Source: Lactifluus volemus (Eukaryota > Basidiomycota > Agaricomycetes > Russulales > Russulaceae). From it: a DNA stretch of 64,000 bases. The notes under the pieces are model-generated. The model was not told the origin of the DNA. It did no database searches and was given only the letters and a program-made list of their open reading frames with translations. Where the stretch lies: assembly GCA_022376515.1 (NCBI GenBank), contig WTXI01000025.1, forward strand, positions 335,890-399,889, written 5' to 3'. Positions within the stretch are counted from its first letter, which is position 1. Every line of letters begins with the position of its first letter. Positions 11,685 through 21,906 of the stretch are shown piece by piece. The position numbers and the translations under genes were made by a program.

Positions 11685-11890
11685 GAGGGTAGAATAAAAT
11701 TGAATAGAACTGTAACCGTAAATAGAAAATAAATGGTTATTAATTCAATTCTCCTGATTCGATTGCAATCGAATAAATTCAATCCGATCTGATCTGGTAT
11801 TCAATTCGATTCAGAATAATTATAATGCCTTCAATTTTCCATTGAATTAAAATGGCTATTGTTCGGATTTTTGGATTAAATCGAATGGTT
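11685..11890. repeat. AT-rich AATTGAAT-type block, right
   Basis: Same word composition as the block at 9690-9945, with the shared 14-mer GAATAAAATTGAAT at 11692-11705 in the same orientation. It closes the fragment-bearing segment. Confidence 0.6.
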
Positions 11891-12391
11891 CAATTTTTTG
11901 CAGTTTACTTCGGATTACTACATTCCACTTCTCACTGGGGTTCAAGTTCCGACTCGCTGCCATCATCGCCCTCCACTCCCTCCACGGGCCGCGGAGATCC
12001 CGGAATAGAATGCTCTTGGCGATCCATTTACCAGTTACCATGCCCTAGATCGGTTTTGGTCACTAATGGAGATGCTCTCTTGTGGTCGTCGTCGATCCTG
12101 GTGCCCAGCTTGCCACGCGAGCGAGAAGCACAGATGATTCTGTTGGCGGACAATGCGCTTGTAGGCTTGCTCTATCACGGTGTACAACTTTCTACCTCCG
12201 GTTCTGGTATGTCCGCACCTTGTGTACAAGCCTGTTTATGAAAATGTTAAATGTCTTAGGAAGAGACTGCGATGCTGGGTCTTAGTTATAAATTTCGGGA
12301 TTTTCGCTTTTTCAAAAAATCACAATTGTGCCGAGTACCGGACTATGACCGTAAGCCGAGGGAATCAAAAACACCCAGAGCGTTGTTGTTA
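11891..12391. other. Unassigned DNA
   Basis: About 500 bp with several short open frames on both strands but no recognisable domain or splice structure. Confidence 0.35.
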
Positions 12392-12620
12392 AGAAGGCTT
12401 TCCTAGTCTCTCACGCGATTTCACCCCCAATATACAGTACCCCCACTCTCACAGGTTAACGTTCGCATTTTTTTACACCCCAGATCCTCAAGTCTCCAGA
12501 ATGTCGAACATCAGAAATGCTCAGTTCAGTGGGACTTAAATGCACAACCAGGTGACCCGTACGTATCTCAATGACTGTGCTCTGATAAGTACAAAATCTC
12601 GTTCCCCTTCCAGTTTGACA
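12392..12620 (+). pseudogene. Relic of an NLR gene 5' end
   Basis: This stretch is similar to 14332-14560, the promoter and first exon of the first NLR. Shared strings include AAGGCTTTCCTAGTCTCTCAC, a Met codon in GGAATG/AGAATG context, the donor GTACGTAT.TC and the intron text AAGTACAAAATCTC. The first-exon frame has a stop soon after the ATG, and the sequence passes directly into an RPAP1 relic. It is therefore a broken third NLR start. Confidence 0.65.
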
Positions 12621-12639
12621 GGTATGCGGGGCTGAGATC

Positions 12640-13905
12640 TGAGATCTGACTGTAAGCGTCACTGGCACTTTCCCCTCCCCAACACGAGCGAATTGCAAAC
12701 TATGCTTTGCGGATGTCACCCCCGACGATATCTATCCGTACCTTCGTCTCCCCGAAGAAAGTCACTACCGATTCCAACGTTGTACTGTCAACCCTTAACT
12801 TCGATCAAGGCAGCAAGTTCAGCTCTTCCAACTACATTTTGAGGTCATGTCTCCCGACCAAGACTTTTCAGCTGCTTCGTCATTTATGCAAATTGTTCTC
12901 TGGCGTATTCCCGGAGGAAAGTGACATCCCCCGTCTTTTTCTTCCCTCTCTTCCTACGGATGGCCATCCCTTTCTTGGATCGACCTCCACAGCGTGTCAA
13001 TTCCCCGCGCATTGTTCCTGCGGAACTTATTGTTATGGCTGCTGTTTCTGCAACGAATGTGCAGGGACTTTCTAGCATGTGTCGGGGCATCTCAAAAGAG
13101 AGCGAAGGACCGGAGGAATTACGCAGTAGGGAAGAGTAACTCCGGTGCTAGTATACTACCGTCCGTGCCAGCGCGAAAGAAATGTGCGAGCGAGAAATAT
13201 TAGTCAGAATATGCTATGCGAGGTTGTCGTCCGAGTCGGGTGAGTCCAGGAGCTCATGATTGTCGATGGTGTGGAGTTGTAGGAGGACCCTCCCAACGTA
13301 AGTCTCTCACGACCAAGGAGGCAAATACGCCTTCAATCTCTAAATAGTGAAAAGGTTCGGCATGGCAGATCTTCCACGTCTGTCTTGTACAGAACTTTCA
13401 ATGCGTTGGAACGATACATAACAACGTGCGAACGTGCTTCAGGCTTTTCATCCCAACTCCCACTTCCCCGTCGGAAAGCCCATTTCTTCCTGTTCCGGTC
13501 GTGGCATCCACCTCCTCACCTCTGACCTCATTGCCCTATACCTTCGATCGCTACCACCCTAGAATATACCCTACCTTTACTCGTTATTATGCCCACATCA
13601 TGATCAACACTGTCGAACCCCTTGCCTTCCACTCCTTTATTCTCTCATCCGCATGCGACTCACGTCCATCGGTAACCCCCTATACCTTCCTGCTTGCTGT
13701 TTGAATAATTTGCGCCTCTGACCTTCACCAAATGACGCCACCACACAACATACTTTCGAGTTAAGCCTACGGTTGGGGTTGGATAGCAGATGTTACCGCC
13801 GTTGTACGTAGGCTTACCCAAGAACCGGCAGACTTTGACACATGGATGGAATTGTGGAATATGGGCCATATGGCTGGGAGGCGATGGTATAATGGCATGC
13901 ATGGT
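12640..13905 (+). pseudogene. RPAP1: RPAP1 N-terminal-half relic
   Basis: Collinear but degenerate similarity to the intact RPAP1 between about 1296 and 2890. Examples are CTTTGC.GATGTCAC.CCCG at 12700, TTTTCAGCTGCTTCGTCAT at 12860, and GTATAATGGCATGC at 13885. Many stops, frameshifts and deletions are present. It is complementary in content to the C-terminal relic at 6.9-8.0 kb. The two may come from one old copy split by the material between them, or from separate events. Confidence 0.8.
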
Positions 13906-14428
13906 GAAACAACAAAACACAGTATATGTTTACTGCCACGTGGCGATCTACAAATAATCATAAAATAACGACGGCACCTGATCCAACATACTCAATCGAC
14001 CAACAGGACGCTGTCCAGCATACTGAACCCTGCAGTGACGCCACCCTTGTCGACATCCTCGACTTTACCGCTAGAGTTGATGGAGTGGCGATTGCTACGC
14101 GACAAACGCGGTTATCTCGTCTTGGTATCAAGCTTGGTATACATATGCTGTTCCCGCTGCCTCGCACTGGGGTTCAGAAACGAGCTACTTGGCACGGTGC
14201 AAGGCCCACGTCATCGAGTCCCACATACTCGAGACGATCCATAGTCTACAGGACAAATTACTGTACGGGGACTGCTGCGGAAGATCGGCGTAGCCTTATG
14301 TAAGCCCAAGCGGATGTTGTGATGTCACGGTTGGAAGGCTTTCCTAGTCTCTCACACGATCTCAAGCCCAATATACCCCCGCTGTTAACAGTCATCATTT
14401 CTACAGTCCAGACCCTTAGATATCTGGA
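13906..14428. other. Upstream region of the first NLR
   Basis: About 500 bp. The last 100 bp are shared with the NLR relic at 12.4 kb, suggesting conserved promoter/leader DNA. No other gene is supported. Confidence 0.45.
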
Positions 14429-17400
14429 ATGCAACCAAACTCACTCACACTCGAGGTGACTGGTACGTATATCTATGACTGTGCTTTGAGAAGTACAAAA
14501 TCTCTTTCCCCTGCCAGTCCTCAGAGCTCATAACCTCCCTCGTCTCAAGACCTTTCTTGGGAGGAAAAGGCGGTTTTACGCAACTGTGACAGACGAGGAG
14601 AGAACATGGAAGACACGATCTGTGCGTAGCGTGGCCCAACGCGTTGAATGGAACGAGGCCGTTAACGCATTGTAAGAAATCTTGTATCTTTATACTTATT
14701 TGCAACTGAGTCTCCCGCAGTGTACAGCTACACTCACATATTACAATATCTCTTTTTGCGAAAAGGACCATGCGGAAAGACATCCTTCTTGGAAGCCAGA
14801 CAATGGCCTGCCAGTGTGAATCCCAACACGGTTCGTCTTTATTAGAATCTTACTCATGCGCCTGGCTGAGCATACTATATATAGAACTTGATATTATTTT
14901 TGTCGGTGCTGACAGACATCCAATGGAGTTAGCCACCACCTCGTTAAGGATCACCGTGTCAGCAAACGTCGGTTCGTCTATGGATGCAGCAGCCAGCACC
15001 CCAAACAATATTGGTACAACTGTCGATTCAGGCAACCATATTGCCGAAGGAGATGCTGCGCGTCCTATTGTTCAAACAGACAATGAAACGATGCAACCCG
15101 CGGCAGTTACCCCTCCACTATCTCCTTTACCCTATTCGAGTAACTCTCCCATTGTTGTGGGACCAGTGGCGGACAACCAGACGGAGATGTCAGATACTCT
15201 CAATAACGCCGAGATAGCTTTGGATACAATGAGGACGTGGAACAGTGCTGTTGAAAAAGTCAAGTGCGTGATTGATGCCGTCAGTCCAATCGCAGAGGTA
15301 TGCTTTAAAAAGTATTATCCTGTGCTGAGCTAACTTACGCTCTTAGCTGAGCCCTTATGCGAAGACAGCGTGGAGTCTGCTCTCATTTATACCCCAGGTG
15401 TGTCTCCTTGCCTCATGGAATATTCATGGTTTATCTTTTTTACCTTGCCACCAGACTTTACTTCAGCAAGTTGGGCGTGACGGCAACGTCAGAACGCTGC
15501 TTGAGGCGATACGAGACGCGTTTGAATTTTCAAAGGAGGCCGCCATTTTGAGGAATATACAACCGTCATCTATGCAACTAAACATCCTCGATGAGATGTT
15601 GCAGTGTGTCTATAAATCTGCCGAGTTTATTGAATCGTATGCGGAGGATGTGCAACTCGGTACGTCGTCTTGGTTTCTCCCATTACGCACATTAACATTT
15701 GATTTTCAGGAAAGCGGACTTTGAAGAATATTGTTGGCCAGGTTGATGGGCAAGTCGAGAACTATCGCACCACCATTGTCCAATTGCGAGACAAATTTCT
15801 TGCCCGTGCTGCTGTCATCACCGAAGTTGCTGTGCTAGAAGCAGGTGCGCAATTCTGACACTCTCAAGATCGCCCGAGTCGGATCGTCGATCTGACAAGC
15901 GGCACACAGAATTGGGTGCTCTGATCAGAGAATTGCCTTACAAGGGAGGGTGGCGATTCGGCGATGACAGGCGCTGTATTCCAGGCACACGCGAAGATTT
16001 CTTGGATTATATTTCCAAGTGGGTCGAAAATCCCGAGTCTGAACGTGGGCTCATTCTCCTCGGCCAAGCGGGCACTGGAAAGTCGTCGATTGCCCATGAG
16101 GTTGCACGTCGCTTCGACGACAAGTGTCTTGGCTCGTACTTTGTTTTTTTGCGCAAGGAGCAGTCCAAAGACGAGGCTTACATGCTCTTCACCACAATTG
16201 TTCGGGATCTCTCCGATCGCAATCCTGAGTTCAAACACGCACTTGGCAAGGTTATCAAGGACAAATCGTCCATTCGTGGGGCCCGAGACTATCGAACACT
16301 TTTCGAATGCCTCCTCGTCGAACCTCTCAAGAACGTGCCACTTCCCGGCCCGGTTCTCATAGTGGTCGATGCCTTGGATGAAAGTGGTGATGCAATTGGC
16401 AAAAGTGGACTACATTCGTTCCTCGCTAAACATCTTGCCATGCTCCCATCCGAATTTCGCATATTCATCACGTCAAGGATGGAGAATGGGATCGAACCCG
16501 CGTTCACCAGCGTGGAGTCTGTCCGCACCCTCTACATGGATGATTCTAAATTGGCAGCCAAGACAGAACACGATATTGGCATGTATCTTTGCCAGGAACT
16601 CCCCGAGGATGTATTCGAAGTCTTTGGTGGCAAATTAGCAAAGGCGGCGGAAGGCTTGTTTCAATGGGCAGCCGTTGCATGCGGGTTCATAAATAACATG
16701 GATAGCATTGGCCTAAGCAACGAGGAGTGCGTACGGCGCCTGTTGGGACCCTCTCGAGGTCTCACTGGAGAAGGTCTGCTGGACAACCTGTACGAACAAG
16801 TTCTCAAAGAGTACTTCAAGTCAGATGAAGCGAAGAGCCTATTTCGGTCTGTCATGGGACAGCTCTTTGCTGCTATCCAACCCCTCTCCATCAGCGAACT
16901 GATCACTCTGCGGCGGCGGCGTGCCGCACCTGCTGTTGACCCAGGGGATTCAGATCGAGTTCTTAAAATTCTCCGTTACCTCGGCTCGCTGCTGAGTAAC
17001 GTCACTTCATCCAGTCAAACTCATTCCATCGTTCCTCTCCATACCTCATTCCGTGACTTTGTGACCAGCGAGAAGAGTGATGTGTTCCACGCGGACCTTC
17101 AGGACGCCCACCGTCAGCTAGCACATTCCTGCCTTGGCTTAATGCTCGACAAACTGGAGTTCAATATCTGCAAACTCGACTCGTCATATCTTGCCAACAT
17201 CGATGTTCCGGACCTTGAATCTCGAATTGCAAAACACATTCCACCTGCTCTATCGTATGCCTGCCTTTTCTGGGGGGATCACTTGGAACATCTTGGCTTC
17301 GATCACGATCTGTTCAAGAAACTTCGATCCTTATTGGAGACGAAGTTTCTGTTTTGGCTGGAAGTGCTAAGTATCAAGAGCAGTGTGGGCCTTGCTTCAC

Positions 17401-19842
17401 GAGCATTGTCATCTCTGTCGATATGGTTGCAGCAAGGGGTAAGTACGCCCCATCATCAATATGACATGTAGTGACTTTTGAACAAAATCGAAATAGGGTT
17501 TGCAAACGGAAGTGAAGAATCTGTTCGCACTAGTGAAGGATGCGTCTCGGTTTGTGCGGTATTTCGGAATGACCATCGCGAGGAGTGCTCCGCACATCTA
17601 TGTCTCCGCACTTCCTTTCGCACCAAGATCTTCCCGCATCCACGATCGATACATTCACAAATTTCCTGGCACATTTACCTTTGAACTGGGGCGATTGTCT
17701 CACTGGCCGGCATTGGAAATGACGGTTCAAGCGCATGACGAGTGGATCAATTCCGTTTCATTCTCCCCGGACGGGCACCGCATCGCATCGGCCTCGTACG
17801 ACAAAACAATTCGGGTGTGGGATGCCACAACGGGAGAGATTGTAGCAGGCCTTACTGGACACACCGATTCAGTTAATTCTGTTGCATTCTCGCCGGACGG
17901 ACATCGCATCGCATCGGCCTCGGATGACTGCACTGTTCGGGTGTGGGATGCGACAACGGGACAGGCTGTAGCAGACCCGTTTACTGGACACACTTCTTCT
18001 GTCAATTCTGTTGCATTCTCGCCGGACGGGAATCGCATCGCATCAGCCTCGTCCGATGAAACGATTCGGGTGTGGGATGCCACAACGGGACAAATTGTAG
18101 CGGGCCCGTTTACTGGACACACCGACTCGGTCAATTCTGTTGCGTTTTCACCGGACGGGCACCGTATCGCATCGGCCTCACACGATGAAACAATTCGGGT
18201 GTGGGACGCCAAAACGGGACAGATTGTAGCAGGTCCATTTATTGGGCACACTGACGAGGTCAATTCTGTTGTGTTTTCACCGGACGGGCATCGTATCGCA
18301 TCGGCCTCGGACGATAAAACGATACGCGTGTGGGATACCGCAATGGGACATAATTTAGTGGGCCCACTCAGTGGACACACCGAATGGGTCAATTCCGTTG
18401 CATTCTCCCCTGATGGGCAGCGCATTGCATCTGCTTCATCCGACAAAACGATTCGGGTGTGGGATTCCGCAACGGGACGGGTCGTAGCGGGCCCATTTAC
18501 CGAGCACACTAAATCGGTCCTTTCTGCCTCATTTTCGCCGGACGGAAAGCGTATTGCATCGGCCTCGGACGATTGCACAATTCGGGTGTGGGATACAACG
18601 ATGGGACAGGTAGCGGGCCCCCTTACGCTCAATTCTTTGGTCAAATCTATTGCATTCTCGCCAGACGGACAACGCATTGCATCGGCCTCATCTGATGAAA
18701 AAATGATTCAGGTGTGGGACGCCTCCGATGGACAGATTATAGCGAGCCCGTTTATTGGACACACTGATTGGGTCAATTCTGTTTCGTTCTCACCAGACGG
18801 GCATCGCATCGCATCAGCCTCGGACGATGGAACGATTCTGGTTTGGGATGCTACAACGGGGCTGGTTGTAGCAGGTCCGTTTACTGGGCACACTTCTTCC
18901 ATCAATTCTGTTGCATTCTCACCAGACGGGAAGCGAATCGCATCAGCCTCGATCGATAAAACGATTCGGGTGTGGGAAGCCACTACTGGACAGGTCGTAG
19001 CCAACCCATTTGTTGGACACACCTCATCTGTCAATTCTGTTGCATTCTCGCCGGACGGGAAGCGCATCGCATCGGCCTCCAGCGATGAAACGATTCGGGT
19101 CTGGGATGCCACAACAGGACAGCTTGTAGCTGGCCCGTTGACTGGACATACCAAATTGGTTAACTCTGTTGTATTCTCACCGCACGGACAACGGCTCGCA
19201 TCAGCCTCGGACGATGAAACAATTCTTGTCTGGGATGCCACCACAGGAGAGATCGTAGCTGGCCCATTTACCGGACACACCAGTTCTGTCCTTTCCGTTA
19301 AATTCTCGCCAGACGGGCAACGAATTGCATCAGCCTCTAGGGATGAAACGATTCGGGTGTGGGATGCCACGACGGGACAGATTATAGCAGGACCCTTTAC
19401 TGGACACACCTCTTTGGTCAATTCCGTCGCATTTTCTCCAGACGGACACCGCATTGCATCAGCCTCGTCCGATAAAACAATTCGAGTGTGGAGTGCTACA
19501 AAGGGACGAGTCGCAGCGGACTTCTCTACCGGACACAACAATTCGGTCAGATCCCCACGCGGGCGACATACTGCCCTGGAATTGGGCGATTGCACAACCC
19601 AAGTGGAGAACGTCGTAAAAGAGAGGTTCCAATTCACGGACCAATCGCTGATCGATAATGATGGTTGGATCTACGGAGAACAGCAAGAACTTCTTTTATG
19701 GATTCCCGAGCCTCATCGGCCGTGTCTTCATAGACCTAGCACTCTCTGGATTGCAGGCAAACATGAGACACGACTTGATCTATCAAGACTTGCACACGGA
19801 CCAAATTGGGACAGAGTTCATGACCGCAATTTGTCTAAGTAG
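14429..19842 (+). CDS. NLR 1: C2-like / NACHT / WD40 receptor
   Basis: Nine exons (14429-14462, 14518-14671, 14721-14813, 14916-15297, 15347-15397, 15455-15659, 15710-15844, 15910-17438, 17497-19842) keep phase and give about 1642 residues. The N-terminus has a C2-like block ([21 protein letters not shown]). A helical linker leads to the NACHT NTPase: P-loop [13 protein letters not shown], Walker [12 protein letters not shown], and the RIFITSR sensor region. Fourteen WD40 units of about 43 residues follow, enough for two seven-blade propellers, then a conserved tail (TDQSLID.DGW, LWIPE, IAGKHET). Such proteins are signal-transducing NTPases of fungal non-self recognition or regulated cell death. 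The ligand is unknown. Exon 3 needs the donor GTGTGAA; the nearer GTTCGT donor breaks frame. The start is the first ATG before the C2 block. Confidence 0.87.
17734..19533 (+). repeat. 14 tandem WD40 units in NLR 1
   Basis: Fourteen in-frame units of about 129 bp, each reading roughly H T x x V N S V x F S P D G x R I A S A S x D x T I R V W D. They are similar but clearly diverged in DNA. Units 7 and 8 are slightly irregular (one lost residue, one extra). The array is coding and is not a satellite. Confidence 0.9.
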
Positions 19843-20637
19843 AATCAGTTTTATGTCGTTATAACTTCGCAGTGTCATCTCCAAGCTTTTGCATATACGA
19901 ACCCCCACAAGTACTATAGGAGCATATGGCCATTGATGTACAAGTACACTATTTTGGTTTCTGCGAGCATAATTTGAATGGACTGTATCTCATCTTGCAT
20001 ACCTCAGTTATCATGTTTAACCAACCAACCAGCCTGCTTCTTCGCCCTTCTCCTAACAGTGCCCATCCAAAGACCCCGAGCTCGTGTGCTCACGACGTAC
20101 GTGCTGGTGTGGCGCGGAGTGGGAATTGAGTAGCCAACCTCGCGGTGCGTCATTCGTGTGATGATGAACGCGGAGACTTTTGCCCCTGTATTTATTATTT
20201 TCCCGCTGGAATTTGAGCGTAAGTCACGTGACGCGTAACCACGACCGTGACGCGAGTGGCAGGAGTCGGCCTCAGCTAGTCCTTGAGCGAGGCCGTTCAA
20301 GTTGAGAGTATCATTTGGCGGAAGATCCTCCTATGATAGACTCGGAAGCGGGTGATACGGAAAAAGGTAGCCAGTCAACTCTAACGTGGCTTACTTGAAT
20401 CCTCATATCGCTCTCGCGAACACACACCAAAAAAAAGCTACATACCGACTCGGACGCATTCTCAGCAACTACCTGACAGAGGCTGAATTCTACTTCTTTG
20501 AGGACGATCGGGTCCTTGGCAGTTGTTTGGTGTAACAACGAGGGGAGGAGGTAAAGGAAAAAGTGAGAAGGAGTAAAGCATGGAGAGAGCCGGTCTAGTT
20601 GTTCTGCTGTTGTACAGTACCACATAGTACTAAGACA
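19843..20637. other. Intergenic, no gene seen
   Basis: The spacer after NLR 1. Short open frames on the minus strand lack domain features. A CACGTGAC box lies near 20227. Confidence 0.4.
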
Positions 20638-21099
20638 TCACAAGCGGGCACCGCCGAAACCGGGAGTGACGCCGGGAATGCCACTCTGGGCATTGCCAAC
20701 GTACTTCGGCATGTGTTGGACCTGACCGAGCCCGTTCTCCTCGCTAATAATAGACGCACGCACGGCGTACTTGACATCGAGGTCCTCGAGGTACTTTTCG
20801 ATATTAGGCGCAGCCTCGCAAAGCACGGCACCCTCCTTTGCGCGCTGTGCCTCGCGGTTGAGCCCGGCGTTCTCAGAGAACCAGGCTGGGTCGTCACGAA
20901 TAGCGGCGCACTCGTACAGGTCGAGCAACGCCTGAGGAACTTTGGCTCGACTTGCGGCGGAGTAAGCGCAGGCGTGACCGAGCGCGACCACTGCGCGTTC
21001 AGACTCGGGGAGAAGCTCGTATTGAGCTTCCTCGGAACGGCGGCCCCCTGGCAGGCGGCGGATGACCCGGCGAGCCTCTTCAAAGAAGCCCATGCGCAT
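20638..21099 (-). CDS. Small hypothetical protein between the NLR genes
   Basis: One uninterrupted frame of about 153 residues on the minus strand, starting at an ATG in MRMGFFEEARRV (a second Met lies two residues on). The protein looks globular and helical: an acidic/basic N-terminal helix, LLPESERAVVALGHACAYSA, and LLDLYECAAI, with a glycine-rich end. I do not recognise a family. Two overlapping frames on this GC-rich stretch are also open. This one was chosen because its composition is protein-like. The transcription direction is opposite to both NLRs. A further open stretch just upstream (about 21110-21265, MMAMMIAQINLT) could be a 5' exon or a separate remnant. Confidence 0.45.
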   Translation of the reverse strand: MRMGFFEEARRVIRRLPGGRRSEEAQYELLPESERAVVALGHACAYSAASRAKVPQALLDLYECAAIRDDPAWFSENAGLNREAQRAKEGAVLCEAAPNIEKYLEDLDVKYAVRASIISEENGLGQVQHMPKYVGNAQSGIPGVTPGFGGARL

Positions 21100-21269
21100 G
21101 CTTAGCGAGGACCGCGATCACGCTCAGAAAGAAGATAAATCCAGATGGTGTCTCCTTTGAGCAGCGCATTGATGAGCGAAACGAGGTCAGGACGGCTCCA
21201 AGTCGACAGGTAGCGTGCGAGAGTGCCGACAGTCAAATTGATTTGCGCGATCATCATGGCCATCATTCA

Positions 21270-21906
21270 TGGCGCCGCAACAGCGCAGAAGTGGCAGTTG
21301 TGAATTCCAGAAGAGTCACGACACCATTTCCTAGATGACGTACCGGAGCCAAAGTGGTTGGTGGATGTGATCACTTACTGTTTCGAATAAGTGTTGATGG
21401 ACTTACTAAGCCACGGCTAGAAGCCGTTTCACAAAGTGACGTTGTATGAGAAGATAAGAATTTGGCACCCAATGGAAACTAGAAATGCTGATGATGTCGA
21501 CATGAACCTTGCTTGTACAGAGGGGAACATCTGTAGTAAAAAAAACGTACTGCGATAACACGACCGTGCAGTCACCTGACTGCACAAATTAGTTGCGCCA
21601 CCAACCTCTTGGAAATAATTTCAAATATCGGAAAAGATCCGATCCAATCACGAACCAGAATTCCGCAAGGCACGGTCGAATTACGACCAACCAAGCAAGG
21701 TAACAAACGTGACCGTGCCTGCCCCACTGAGCGTGAGATGGCGCAGACAAGGTGCATTTAGAAGGCATAATGCAGGCACATAGTACCTCAAGGCTCCGAG
21801 TCAACAACCCTCAACCTCTCCCATCCGTCTTTCTCTTTCTTACTCTCTTCCGAGTCAAAAGCTACCCAGATGACCCCGGATCCGTACGCCAAAGTCTCCT
21901 ATCCCG
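21270..21906. other. Upstream region of the second NLR
   Basis: About 640 bp with no supported coding sequence, ending in a CT-rich leader before the NLR 2 start. Confidence 0.4.

Noticed and set aside
17727..19637. Two antisense open frames of over 300 codons across the NLR 1 WD40 array
   Set aside because: They mirror the coding repeats. Their residues follow the reverse complement of the WD40 unit, and they have no separate features.
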